Positions 1-6,978 of a stretch of 9,709 bases of DNA are shown here, piece by piece (within the stretch, counting starts at the first letter, position 1; every line of letters begins with the position of its first letter). The stretch covers positions 1-9,709 of the forward strand of contig JAQVDG010000047.1 of assembly GCA_028698395.1 (NCBI GenBank). Direction: 5' to 3'. The notes below the pieces were generated by a model. It was given only the letters and a program-made list of their open reading frames with translations. It ran no database searches and was not told the origin of the DNA. The position numbers and the translations under genes are program-made. The DNA comes from Weeksellaceae bacterium (lineage in GTDB: Bacteria > Bacteroidota > Bacteroidia > Flavobacteriales > Weeksellaceae).

Positions 1-277
1 AGAAGGAACAAACCTTGAAGAGAGCTACGTGCAGGTAGGTGTAGAAAGTGGAGGTTGTTCTGGTTTGTCTTATCGTTTAAGTTTTGGAAAAAACAGAAGT
101 GAAGACGATCAGCTTTATGAAGATAAAGGAGTTAAAATAATAGTCGATAGAAAATCATATTTGTATTTAACCGGAACAATTTTAGAATATTCCGGCGGAC
201 TTAACGGAAAAGGATTTGTTTTTAATAACCCGAATGCTAACAGAACTTGTGGCTGTGGCGATAGTTTTGCTGTTTAA
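1..277 (+). CDS. A-type Fe-S carrier protein, SufA/IscA/ErpA (HesB) family, 5' truncated
   Basis: This is the 3' part of an A-type iron-sulfur carrier, which receives [Fe-S] clusters from the SufBCD scaffold and passes them to target proteins in the cytoplasm. The reading frame (codons starting at base 2) is open to the window edge, so the GTG at 29 is an internal valine and not the start. The visible 91 residues contain all three family cysteines: one in ESGGCSGLSY (codon 56-58) and two in the C-terminal CGCGDSF (codons 248-250 and 254-256). Family members are about 107-110 residues, so roughly 15-18 N-terminal residues are missing. It is the first visible gene of the suf cluster, and its promoter lies outside the window. 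The sequence does not decide between the names sufA, iscA and erpA, but the location next to sufB favours a SufA role. Confidence 0.93.
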   Translation, partial: EGTNLEESYVQVGVESGGCSGLSYRLSFGKNRSEDDQLYEDKGVKIIVDRKSYLYLTGTILEYSGGLNGKGFVFNNPNANRTCGCGDSFAV

Positions 278-296
278 ATTTTAGAATTAAAAACAA

Positions 297-1151
297 TTGA
301 ACTCACTAAGATTCATAACGCTTATTTACTCAATCGGAATTTTTGGACAATCCAAAATTGATGAATCACATTACAAAGTATTTCAGCCGGATGCAAAATC
401 CCTTAAATACAATGAAATTTATACCCAAAATTTCTTTTTTGGGAATTTTGGTTTGAAACAATTAATCTCAGCTGTTCCAATTGATAATTCTTCTGTAAAA
501 TCACTTGAAATTTCAGTAAATACGCCTACTCAGAAAAATCTTCCGATTATGCAATTGCATTACGATGAACAAGGAAAATTAATGCAAATGCAAATAGAAG
601 AAGCATTTTTTGGTGAAAAGATGAATATTGAATACCATTATAAAGATGAGCTTTTATCAGAAGAAATCATTACGCAAAACTCAGGAACAAAAAAAAATAC
701 CTTTTATTATACCAAAGGAAAAATGGTAATTGAAACTGATAAAGACGTATTGGATGTGTACTCATTGCATGGAAAAGTTCTTTCAAAAATGAGTTATTTG
801 GATGGTAATTTAGTTTTGCTTGACAGAATGGAAGGGAAATGCCGGATTACTTACTATAAAAGACATTCCATCAGTAAAACCTGTTTTAGTAACTTAGATT
901 TAAAATTACCATTGAATATTGAAGAATATTCTAATAATGAAGATAAAAACGGAAAACTAAGTTTAACTCAGACAAAAAACTCATCTCTTTCAAAAAAATC
1001 AGAATTTGAATACGCTGTATTCATCAACAATAGAGAAACTTATCAACTAAATTTAACCGAAGATTATCGAATCAAAACATTTCATTCATTACCGGTTAAT
1101 CCCAAAAAAGAAAATCAAATAAATTATACATTCACCTATACATATTATTAA
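297..1151 (+). CDS. Unrecognised, probably exported protein encoded inside the suf operon
   Basis: I do not recognise a family for this 284-residue protein. The start is TTG at 297: a stop codon (288-290) lies just upstream in frame, and the next in-frame ATG is far inside. The N-terminus looks like a signal peptide, with a short n-region containing Arg5, a hydrophobic stretch at about residues 6-16, and a possible cleavage before Gln18 (IFG|QS), an arrangement common in Bacteroidota. No lipobox cysteine is seen. The rest is rich in Tyr, Lys, Asn and Glu, with short repeated strand-turn units of the type YxxxGKL/YYTKGKM/YSLHGKV (about residues 87-175) that recall MORN or YD-like beta repeats. 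It ends in an aromatic strand, YTFTYTYY. Two cysteines (182 and 196) could form a disulfide. It lies 19 bases after the A-type carrier gene and 3 bases before sufB, so it is probably co-transcribed. Its function is unknown; the coding call itself is fairly safe. Confidence 0.8.
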   Translation: MNSLRFITLIYSIGIFGQSKIDESHYKVFQPDAKSLKYNEIYTQNFFFGNFGLKQLISAVPIDNSSVKSLEISVNTPTQKNLPIMQLHYDEQGKLMQMQIEEAFFGEKMNIEYHYKDELLSEEIITQNSGTKKNTFYYTKGKMVIETDKDVLDVYSLHGKVLSKMSYLDGNLVLLDRMEGKCRITYYKRHSISKTCFSNLDLKLPLNIEEYSNNEDKNGKLSLTQTKNSSLSKKSEFEYAVFINNRETYQLNLTEDYRIKTFHSLPVNPKKENQINYTFTYTYY

Positions 1152-1154
1152 AAA

Positions 1155-2612
1155 ATGAGCAATACTAAATATACGGAAGACGATTTAAGACAAGATCTCT
1201 CTTTGAAAAAAGAGTATGAATTCGGTTTTACAACCGACATTGAGTACGAAGATTTCCCGATTGGTCTGAACGAAGACATTGTTCGCGAAATTTCTAAAAG
1301 AAAAAACGAACCGGATTGGATGATGGAATGGCGGTTGGAAGCTTTTCGAGAATGGCAGAAAATGGAAGAACCTAAATGGGCAAATGTCCATTATAAAAAA
1401 CCGGAATTTCAAAATATAGCCTATTACGCAGCACCAAAGAAAAAACCGGTTTTAAATAGTTTGGATGAAGTTGATCCGGAATTGTTAAAAACATTTAAAA
1501 AATTAGGAATTTCAGTTGAAGAGCAAAAACGACTTTCCGGAGTCGCTATGGATGTAGTAATTGATAGTGTTTCAGTAAAAACTACTTTTCAGAAAACTTT
1601 AAAGGAAATGGGAATCATCTTTATGTCGATTAGTGAAGCCATTCAGCAACATCCGGATTTAGTGAAAAAATACATCGGAAAAGTTGTTCCTCGTACCGAT
1701 AATTTCTATGCAGCTTTAAATTCAGCTGTTTTTTCAGACGGTTCCTTCTGTTACATTCCAAAAGGAATACGCTGTCCAATGGAGCTTTCCACTTATTTCC
1801 GAATCAACAAAGAAGGTTCCGGTCAATTTGAACGAACTTTATTAATTGCCGACGAAGGTGCTTATGTTTCTTATTTGGAAGGATGTACAGCACCTCAACG
1901 CGATGAAAATCAATTGCATGCCGCAGTAGTAGAATTAATTGCGATGGATGGTGCAGAAATTAAATATTCAACCGTTCAAAACTGGTATCCGGGCGATGAA
2001 AATGGAGTAGGAGGTGTATTTAATTTTGTAACCAAACGTGCTTTAGCAGAAAGAAATGCTAAAATTTCTTGGACACAAGTAGAAACCGGTTCTGCCGTAA
2101 CCTGGAAATACCCAAGCTGTATTTTGAAAGGAGATAATTCGACCGGTGAATTTTATTCGGTAGCCGTAACCAATGGTCATCAACAAGCCGATACAGGAAC
2201 TAAAATGATTCATTTAGGGAAAAACACAAAATCTACAATTATTTCAAAAGGAATTTCAGCCGGAAAATCTCAAAATTCTTACCGAGGATTAGTTAAAGTT
2301 TCATCTGGAGCAGAAGGAGCAAGAAATTTTTCTCAATGTGATTCACTTTTGATGGGTAATGAGTGTGGTGCGCATACTTTCCCGTATATTGACATTAAAA
2401 ATAAATCGGCTCAAGTCGAGCACGAAGCCACAACTTCCAAAATCGGAGAAGACCAATTGTTTTATTGCAATCAAAGAGGAATTGATACAGAAAAAGCAAT
2501 TGCTTTGATTATAAACGGATTCAGCCGGGAAGTTTTGGATAAATTACCAATGGAATTTGCCGTAGAAGCCAAAAAATTATTAGAAATTTCATTAGAAGGT
2601 TCCGTAGGATAA
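1155..2612 (+). CDS. sufB: Fe-S cluster assembly scaffold protein SufB
   Basis: SufB is the main scaffold of the cytoplasmic SufBC2D complex, on which sulfide and iron are built into a nascent Fe-S cluster. The protein has 485 residues (E. coli SufB has 495) and shows the family blocks in order: [12 protein letters not shown] (about 193-204), EGCTAPQRD (242-250), [11 protein letters not shown] (271-281), [17 protein letters not shown] (395-411) and [17 protein letters not shown] (422-438), ending in SLEGSVG. Aligning from the C-terminus, Cys395 matches E. coli Cys405, Glu424 matches Glu434 and Cys244 matches Cys254, residues implicated in cluster assembly and sulfur transfer. There is no cysteine in the first 198 residues, so the N-terminal CxxCxxxC motif described in E. 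coli SufB is absent. The ATG lies only 3 bases after the upstream gene's stop, which suggests translational coupling. Confidence 0.98.
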   Translation: MSNTKYTEDDLRQDLSLKKEYEFGFTTDIEYEDFPIGLNEDIVREISKRKNEPDWMMEWRLEAFREWQKMEEPKWANVHYKKPEFQNIAYYAAPKKKPVLNSLDEVDPELLKTFKKLGISVEEQKRLSGVAMDVVIDSVSVKTTFQKTLKEMGIIFMSISEAIQQHPDLVKKYIGKVVPRTDNFYAALNSAVFSDGSFCYIPKGIRCPMELSTYFRINKEGSGQFERTLLIADEGAYVSYLEGCTAPQRDENQLHAAVVELIAMDGAEIKYSTVQNWYPGDENGVGGVFNFVTKRALAERNAKISWTQVETGSAVTWKYPSCILKGDNSTGEFYSVAVTNGHQQADTGTKMIHLGKNTKSTIISKGISAGKSQNSYRGLVKVSSGAEGARNFSQCDSLLMGNECGAHTFPYIDIKNKSAQVEHEATTSKIGEDQLFYCNQRGIDTEKAIALIINGFSREVLDKLPMEFAVEAKKLLEISLEGSVG

Positions 2613-2657
2613 AATTGAAAATTAAAATAGAATCAATAATAATAAACCAGAAATAAA

Positions 2658-3422
2658 ATGTTAACAATAAAAAATTTACATGCTCGCATCGAAGAGGGCA
2701 CCGAAATATTAAAAGGAGTTGATTTGGCCATTAAACCGGGAGAAGTTCATGCGATTATGGGACCGAACGGTTCCGGAAAATCCACTTTAGCCTCTGCAAT
2801 AGCAGGAAAAGAAGATTATGATATAACCGAAGGCGAAATAAATTTTTATAACGAAGATTTAGTAGAATTAAGTCCTGACGAAAGAGCACACAAAGGAATT
2901 TTTCTTTCATTCCAATATCCGGTTGAAATTCCCGGAGTAAGCGTTACGAATTTTATTAAAACAGCGATTAATGAAGGAAGAAAAGCCAAAGGAGAACCGG
3001 AAATGGGAGCATCAGAAATGCTGAAATTAATCCGTGAAAATTCAGGAAAATTAAATATCCGTAAAGATTTCCTTTCTCGTTCTTTGAATGAAGGTTTTTC
3101 CGGAGGTGAGAAAAAAAGAAATGAAATTTTTCAAATGATGATGTTGAACCCAAAATTAGCAATTTTGGACGAAACGGATTCAGGATTAGATATTGACGCT
3201 TTAAAAATCGTGGCAGATGGTGTAAATGCCTTTAAAAAAGACGACAATGCTGTTTTGGTGATTACGCATTATCAGCGTTTGTTGGATTATATTGTTCCGG
3301 ATTTTGTGCACGTTCTTTATGATGGTAAAATCATTAAATCAGGTGATAAATCATTGGCCTTGGAATTGGAGGAAAGAGGGTATGACTGGGTAATTGAAGA
3401 AGCGGAAACTGCCGGTGTTTAA
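2658..3422 (+). CDS. sufC: Fe-S cluster assembly ATPase SufC
   Basis: SufC is the ABC-type ATPase of the SufBC2D complex. It is cytoplasmic and not a transporter: ATP-driven dimerisation of two SufC subunits reshapes SufB and SufD during cluster assembly. The 254-residue sequence has every nucleotide-binding element: Walker A GPNGSGKST (35-43), Q-loop Gln86 in SFQYP, a SufC-type signature FSGGEKKRNE (147-156), Walker B LAILDE (167-172) followed by the D-loop SGLD, and the switch His204 in ITHYQR. The divergent signature EKKRNE and the ETDSGLD motif are typical of SufC rather than importer ATPases. It sits 45 bases after sufB and 18 bases before sufD, in the usual B-C-D order. No promoter or terminator is evident in either gap. 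Confidence 0.98.
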   Translation: MLTIKNLHARIEEGTEILKGVDLAIKPGEVHAIMGPNGSGKSTLASAIAGKEDYDITEGEINFYNEDLVELSPDERAHKGIFLSFQYPVEIPGVSVTNFIKTAINEGRKAKGEPEMGASEMLKLIRENSGKLNIRKDFLSRSLNEGFSGGEKKRNEIFQMMMLNPKLAILDETDSGLDIDALKIVADGVNAFKKDDNAVLVITHYQRLLDYIVPDFVHVLYDGKIIKSGDKSLALELEERGYDWVIEEAETAGV

Positions 3423-3440
3423 TTCAGTTAAGAAAATAAA

Positions 3441-4760
3441 ATGGATTTAAAAGAAAATTTAGTTTCAAGACATCTGGTTTTTAAAGGAAAAAACCCAAAT
3501 ACGGAATGGATGGAAGGGCTTCGTCTTGAGGCAATTGATGTGTTTGATAAACAGGGATTTCCAAAAAGAAAAGACGAAGAATGGCGTTTTACGAATTTAA
3601 CTCCTTTGTTGAAAAAAGACTATAAATTATTTCCGGAAACAGAAGATATTTCAATCGGATATAAGGATTTTAAACAGTATTTGCTTCACGATATGGATAC
3701 TTATGACATTGTGTTTGTAAACGGTGTTTACAGCAGTTATTTGTCATCTACTACACATGAAGAAGCTGATATTTGTGTGCTTTCTTGTGCAATGGAAAAA
3801 ATGGTATATCGTCCGGTTATTGAAAATTATTATGGGAAAATTGCACCAAAAGAAGAAAGTTTAGTTTCTCTGAATACTGCTTTTTGTAAAGATGGAGCTT
3901 ATATTTATGTGCCGGATAAAGTGATTTTATCCAAACCGATTCAGGTTATTTTTCTTTCTACAGCAAAAGAAGAAGAAATCATGTATCATCCTCGAAATTT
4001 GATTGTAATCGGAAATAATTCTCAGGCTCAAATCATTGAGCGTCATCAAACTTTGAACGGAAAACCTAATTTAACCAATTCGGTTTCTGAAATTCATGTA
4101 GGAAGAAATTCCGAACTGGATTATTATAAAATTCAAAATGATACAGTTGAAGCTTCTTTAATTGATCATACTTATATTGAACAAGAAAGAGACAGCGTAG
4201 CATCGGTTCATACTTTTTCTTTTGGAGGAAATTTAACCCGAAATGATTTGAATTTCACTCAAAAAGGAGAAAATTGTAACTCAATTTTGAATGGAATTAC
4301 GGTAATTGGCGGGAAACAACACGTTGATCATCATACTAAAGTCGATCATCGTTTCCCAAATTGTGACAGTCACGAATTGTACAAAGGGATTTTTGATGAA
4401 AATTCGCACGGTGTATTCAATGGAAAAATTTATGTTCATCCGGAAGCACAAAAATTGAATTCTTTTCAGCAAAATAACAATGTTTTATTGACCGACAAAG
4501 CTTCGATTGATACCAAACCTCAATTGGAAATTTTTGCTGATGATGTAAAATGTTCGCACGGTTGTACAGTTGGACAATTGGACAATATGGCACTGTTTTA
4601 CATGCAACAAAGAGGAATTCCTAAAAAAGAAGCTCAGGCTTTGTTGTTGTATGCTTTTGCAGCAGAAGTTTTGGAACATGTTAAAATTCCACAAATCAAA
4701 ACGAGAATCACAACAATTATCGCTAAAAAATTGAACATTGACATCGATTTTGATTTATAA
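3441..4760 (+). CDS. sufD: Fe-S cluster assembly protein SufD
   Basis: SufD is a paralogue of SufB and forms the SufB-SufD heterodimer held by the two SufC subunits; it is linked to iron entry and cluster formation at the interface. The protein has 439 residues. The N-terminal helical part carries DEEWRFTNL (45-53), the usual SufD start region. The beta-helix core follows, and the C-terminal domain contains FADDVKCSHGCTVGQLD (365-381). Cys371 and His373 in KCSHG correspond to E. coli Cys358 and His360. The block LFYMQQRGIPKKEA (385-398) is the SufB/SufD family C-terminal helix. The gene ends the suf cluster here: a hairpin with a T-run follows within 35 bases and the next gene is convergent. 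sufS, often next to sufD in related bacteria, is not present. Confidence 0.97.
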   Translation: MDLKENLVSRHLVFKGKNPNTEWMEGLRLEAIDVFDKQGFPKRKDEEWRFTNLTPLLKKDYKLFPETEDISIGYKDFKQYLLHDMDTYDIVFVNGVYSSYLSSTTHEEADICVLSCAMEKMVYRPVIENYYGKIAPKEESLVSLNTAFCKDGAYIYVPDKVILSKPIQVIFLSTAKEEEIMYHPRNLIVIGNNSQAQIIERHQTLNGKPNLTNSVSEIHVGRNSELDYYKIQNDTVEASLIDHTYIEQERDSVASVHTFSFGGNLTRNDLNFTQKGENCNSILNGITVIGGKQHVDHHTKVDHRFPNCDSHELYKGIFDENSHGVFNGKIYVHPEAQKLNSFQQNNNVLLTDKASIDTKPQLEIFADDVKCSHGCTVGQLDNMALFYMQQRGIPKKEAQALLLYAFAAEVLEHVKIPQIKTRITTIIAKKLNIDIDFDL

Positions 4761-4843
4761 ACGATTCTAAAATCAATTGATATAAAATTATTCGGCAAAT
4801 TCAGATACAACTTTGAATTTGCCGATTTTTTTAGAATCCGTTT
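4759..4843 (+). terminator. Intrinsic terminator after sufD, shared convergent junction
   Basis: An 11-bp perfect stem (4793-4803 pairing with 4814-4824, CGGCAAATTCA against TGAATTTGCCG) has a 10-base loop and is followed on the + strand by A and seven Ts (4826-4832). This is a standard intrinsic terminator for the suf operon. A second, outer inverted repeat encloses it: 4759-4772 can pair with 4829-4843 with one bulged C. The outer right arm includes the last codons and the stop of the convergent glycosylase gene. Reading the other strand, the same inner stem is followed by a weaker T-rich stretch, so it may also end transcription from the - strand. Confidence 0.85.
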
Positions 4844-5523
4844 AAAGCTAAAATATATTTATTGATATAAAACTGTTTTTCTTTTGATTTGTATTGCTGA
4901 ATAAAACGCGGATGTTCCAAAACTTTCATTTCACCAAACAAATGAGCTTCTTCGTTTAATTTTTGAATAAATCCGGCATTTTTCTTTCCCAAAATATAAA
5001 CTTCTGAAGTATCAAGCCCTAATTCAATATGCTTTTTTAAGGATTCAATCATGAAATTTTTAACACATTCAAATAATTCTTTGTCATCATAATAATTTGC
5101 ATTCAGCCATTTATCGCCTTTTGAATGTCGAACAATTGCTAAAGGAAAGGGAGAATTAATATAAAAATTAGAATAAAAATCCTGAGCTCCGCCATATTCT
5201 GTAATCATATCGTACAAAAAAACAGAAGAAACTTCATGTGTATAAGCAGAATGCATCTTAATTCCACAAATGTTTTCTAAACGTTTGGTATCGGTAAAAG
5301 GAACACCCGTAACACCGGCTCCGTGGCGGCTTGGATTAATTCCGATGATGAATTTTCGCTTTTTGTTGTCTGAATAAAATTTTTCATAGAATTGCCTCAT
5401 TACCACTTGAGTTTCCGGATTCTCAATAAAAGGATTTAAAACCTGAAATCCTTTGGGCAATTTTCCGGTAAAATTCAAATTTTGATTAAATTCAATGACT
5501 TTTTCGGCAAAAGATTGAGACAT
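4831..5523 (-). CDS. SMUG2-like uracil-DNA glycosylase (UDG family 3)
   Basis: This 230-residue protein matches the SMUG2 branch of the uracil-DNA glycosylase superfamily, which removes uracil and some damaged pyrimidines from DNA to start base excision repair. Motif 1 is GINPSRHGAGVTGVPF (61-76), the counterpart of GMNPGPFGMAQTGVPFG in SMUG1, with Asn63 as the expected catalytic-site residue. Motif 2 is HPRFIQQY (204-211), with His204. The block HEVSSVFLYDMITEYGG (96-112) is also characteristic. No family-4 type Fe-S cysteines are visible: its only cysteines are 86 and 153. The ATG is at 5521-5523. The gene lies 86 bases downstream of the CoA-transferase gene on the same strand, so co-transcription is possible, though that gap is AT-rich and could hold its own promoter (a weak TAAATTTT box is visible on the - strand). 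Family membership is firm; substrate range is inferred from characterised relatives. Confidence 0.9.
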   Translation of the reverse strand: MSQSFAEKVIEFNQNLNFTGKLPKGFQVLNPFIENPETQVVMRQFYEKFYSDNKKRKFIIGINPSRHGAGVTGVPFTDTKRLENICGIKMHSAYTHEVSSVFLYDMITEYGGAQDFYSNFYINSPFPLAIVRHSKGDKWLNANYYDDKELFECVKNFMIESLKKHIELGLDTSEVYILGKKNAGFIQKLNEEAHLFGEMKVLEHPRFIQQYKSKEKQFYINKYILALNGF

Positions 5524-5609
5524 GACAATGGTTTTTTGATAAGTGTTTATTGAAAGTATGAAATTCTATATAAAATTTACTTTTGACAAGGCTTTTATTG
5601 AATTTATTT

Positions 5610-6890
5610 TTAACAGTTAAATCGCTCGTGATGGGCTTTTTCTAATTCTTCTCTATGGTTGGGATGTGCAATGCTGATGAGTAATTTAGAACGTTGTTCT
5701 AAGTTTTTTCCATATAAATTTACAACACCATATTCTGTTACGACATAATGAGCGTGTCCGCGCGTTGTAACCACTCCGGCTCCTTGTTTCAGGAAAGGAG
5801 TAATTCTCGAAATTCCTTTGTTAGTAACGGAAGGAAGCGCAATGATAGGTTTTCCGCCTTCTGATAAAGCGGCACCTCTCATAAAGTCCATTTGTCCGCC
5901 AATTCCGGAATATTGAAAAGTTCCGATGGAATCCGAACAAATCTGACCGGTCAAATCTACTTCCAAAGCACTATTTATAGCAACTACTTTTGGATTTTGA
6001 CGAATGACTCCGGAGTCATTCACAAAAGAAACATTCATAAAAGACATACTCGGGTTATCATCCACAAAATCATATACTTTTTGAGTTCCGGCAATAAAAG
6101 AAGTTACTGTTTTTCCCTTCAATATATTTTTATTGGAATTGGTAATAACTCCGGATTGAATCAGAGGAACAATGCCGTCTGAGAACATTTCGGTATGAAC
6201 ACCCAAATCTTTATGATTGGACAAACATTTTAAAACTGCATCCGGAATCGCTCCGATTCCCGCCTGAAGCGTAGAGCCGTCTTCGATTAATTCCGCAACA
6301 TTTTCACCGATTTTTTCAATTACAGCATTGGATTTACTTCCATAATCCAAATCAGGAAGTGGTGCTTCGTGCCAAACCATGGCATGAAAACGGGAATAAT
6401 GAACAGGTGAATCCCCTAAGGTTCTCGGCATTTTAGGATTCACTTGCGCAATTACGGTTTTTGCTGTTCTGACAGCACTCCAAGCAGCATCTACTGAAGT
6501 TCCCAAACTGCAATATCCGTGTTTGTCGGGAGGAGAAACTTGAACAATGGCAACGTCTAAGGGCAAGTAACCTTTACTGAATAAAAGAGGAATTTCACTT
6601 AAAAAAATTGGAACATATCGTCCTCGGTTGCTGTTTGCCCATTCTCGGATATTGGCAGAAACAAACAAAGAATTTAAATAAAAGCTATCGGTTACGCCCG
6701 GAGTTTTCCATTCAATATCCCCAAAAGTACTGATGGAAACTAATTCAACATTGTTGATTTCTCCGGCTCTTTTTAAAAGAGTATTTAACAATAAAAGAGG
6801 TGTGGCAGCACTTCCATGTGCGAAAACCCGATCTCCGCTTTTCACGATTTTCACAGCTTCTTCGGCTGTTACGTATTGGATGTTACTCAT
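5610..6890 (-). CDS. Acetyl-CoA hydrolase/transferase family protein (4-hydroxybutyrate CoA-transferase-like)
   Basis: The protein (426 residues) belongs to the family I CoA-transferase/acetyl-CoA hydrolase family. These cytoplasmic enzymes move CoA between carboxylic acids through a glutamyl-CoA thioester, or hydrolyse acyl-CoA. Features seen are SPPDKHGYCSLG (119-130), the glycine-rich loop QAGIGAIPDAV (209-219), HTEMFSDG (232-239) with the likely catalytic Glu234, and GGQMDF (331-336) in the C-terminal half, followed by VVTEYGVVNLYGK (383-395). Length and motifs fit the 4-hydroxybutyrate/butyryl-CoA:acetate CoA-transferase-like branch rather than the longer succinyl-CoA:acetate type. The neighbours (DNA repair, threonyl-tRNA synthetase) give no clue to the acid used, so the substrate is open. 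The ATG at 6888-6890 is 88 bases from the divergent thrS start. Confidence 0.92.
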   Translation of the reverse strand: MSNIQYVTAEEAVKIVKSGDRVFAHGSAATPLLLLNTLLKRAGEINNVELVSISTFGDIEWKTPGVTDSFYLNSLFVSANIREWANSNRGRYVPIFLSEIPLLFSKGYLPLDVAIVQVSPPDKHGYCSLGTSVDAAWSAVRTAKTVIAQVNPKMPRTLGDSPVHYSRFHAMVWHEAPLPDLDYGSKSNAVIEKIGENVAELIEDGSTLQAGIGAIPDAVLKCLSNHKDLGVHTEMFSDGIVPLIQSGVITNSNKNILKGKTVTSFIAGTQKVYDFVDDNPSMSFMNVSFVNDSGVIRQNPKVVAINSALEVDLTGQICSDSIGTFQYSGIGGQMDFMRGAALSEGGKPIIALPSVTNKGISRITPFLKQGAGVVTTRGHAHYVVTEYGVVNLYGKNLEQRSKLLISIAHPNHREELEKAHHERFNC

Positions 6891-6948
6891 TATGAATTTA
6901 AATTAAAATACTTATTACAAAATAAAATGATGATTGTTTTAAAAAATG

Positions 6949-6956
6949 TAAATTTG
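6949..6956 (+). promoter_or_regulatory. Bacteroidota-type -7 promoter box for thrS
   Basis: TAAATTTG exactly matches the TAnnTTTG -7 consensus of the Bacteroidota primary sigma factor. It ends 22 bases before the thrS ATG, giving a predicted transcript leader of only about 15 bases. No good -33 TTTG/TTG is found at the usual distance; the nearest TTG (6934-6936) is about 12 bases upstream, which is too close. The rest of the 88-base divergent region is AT-rich. On the other strand, TATTTTG is one base short of the same consensus and could serve the CoA-transferase gene. Confidence 0.55.
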
Positions 6957-6978
6957 CAGTTTTAAAATCAAATAAACA

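Noticed and set aside
29..277. GTG at 29 as the start of the A-type carrier gene
   Set aside because: The frame is open to the window edge and upstream codons encode family-like sequence; the GTG is an internal valine.
1185..1412. Open frame on the - strand antisense to sufB
   Set aside because: Shadow of the sufB coding sequence; the same applies to - strand frames inside sufC (2968-3162), sufD (4281-4472, 4485-4694) and thrS (7287-7481).
5524..5609. Promoter for the glycosylase gene in the 86-base gap
   Set aside because: Only a weak TAAATTTT box is visible on the - strand without a convincing -33 partner; not called as a separate feature.
5892..6182. 96-codon open frame on the + strand
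   Set aside because: It lies wholly antisense within the well-supported CoA-transferase gene and has no recognisable protein features.
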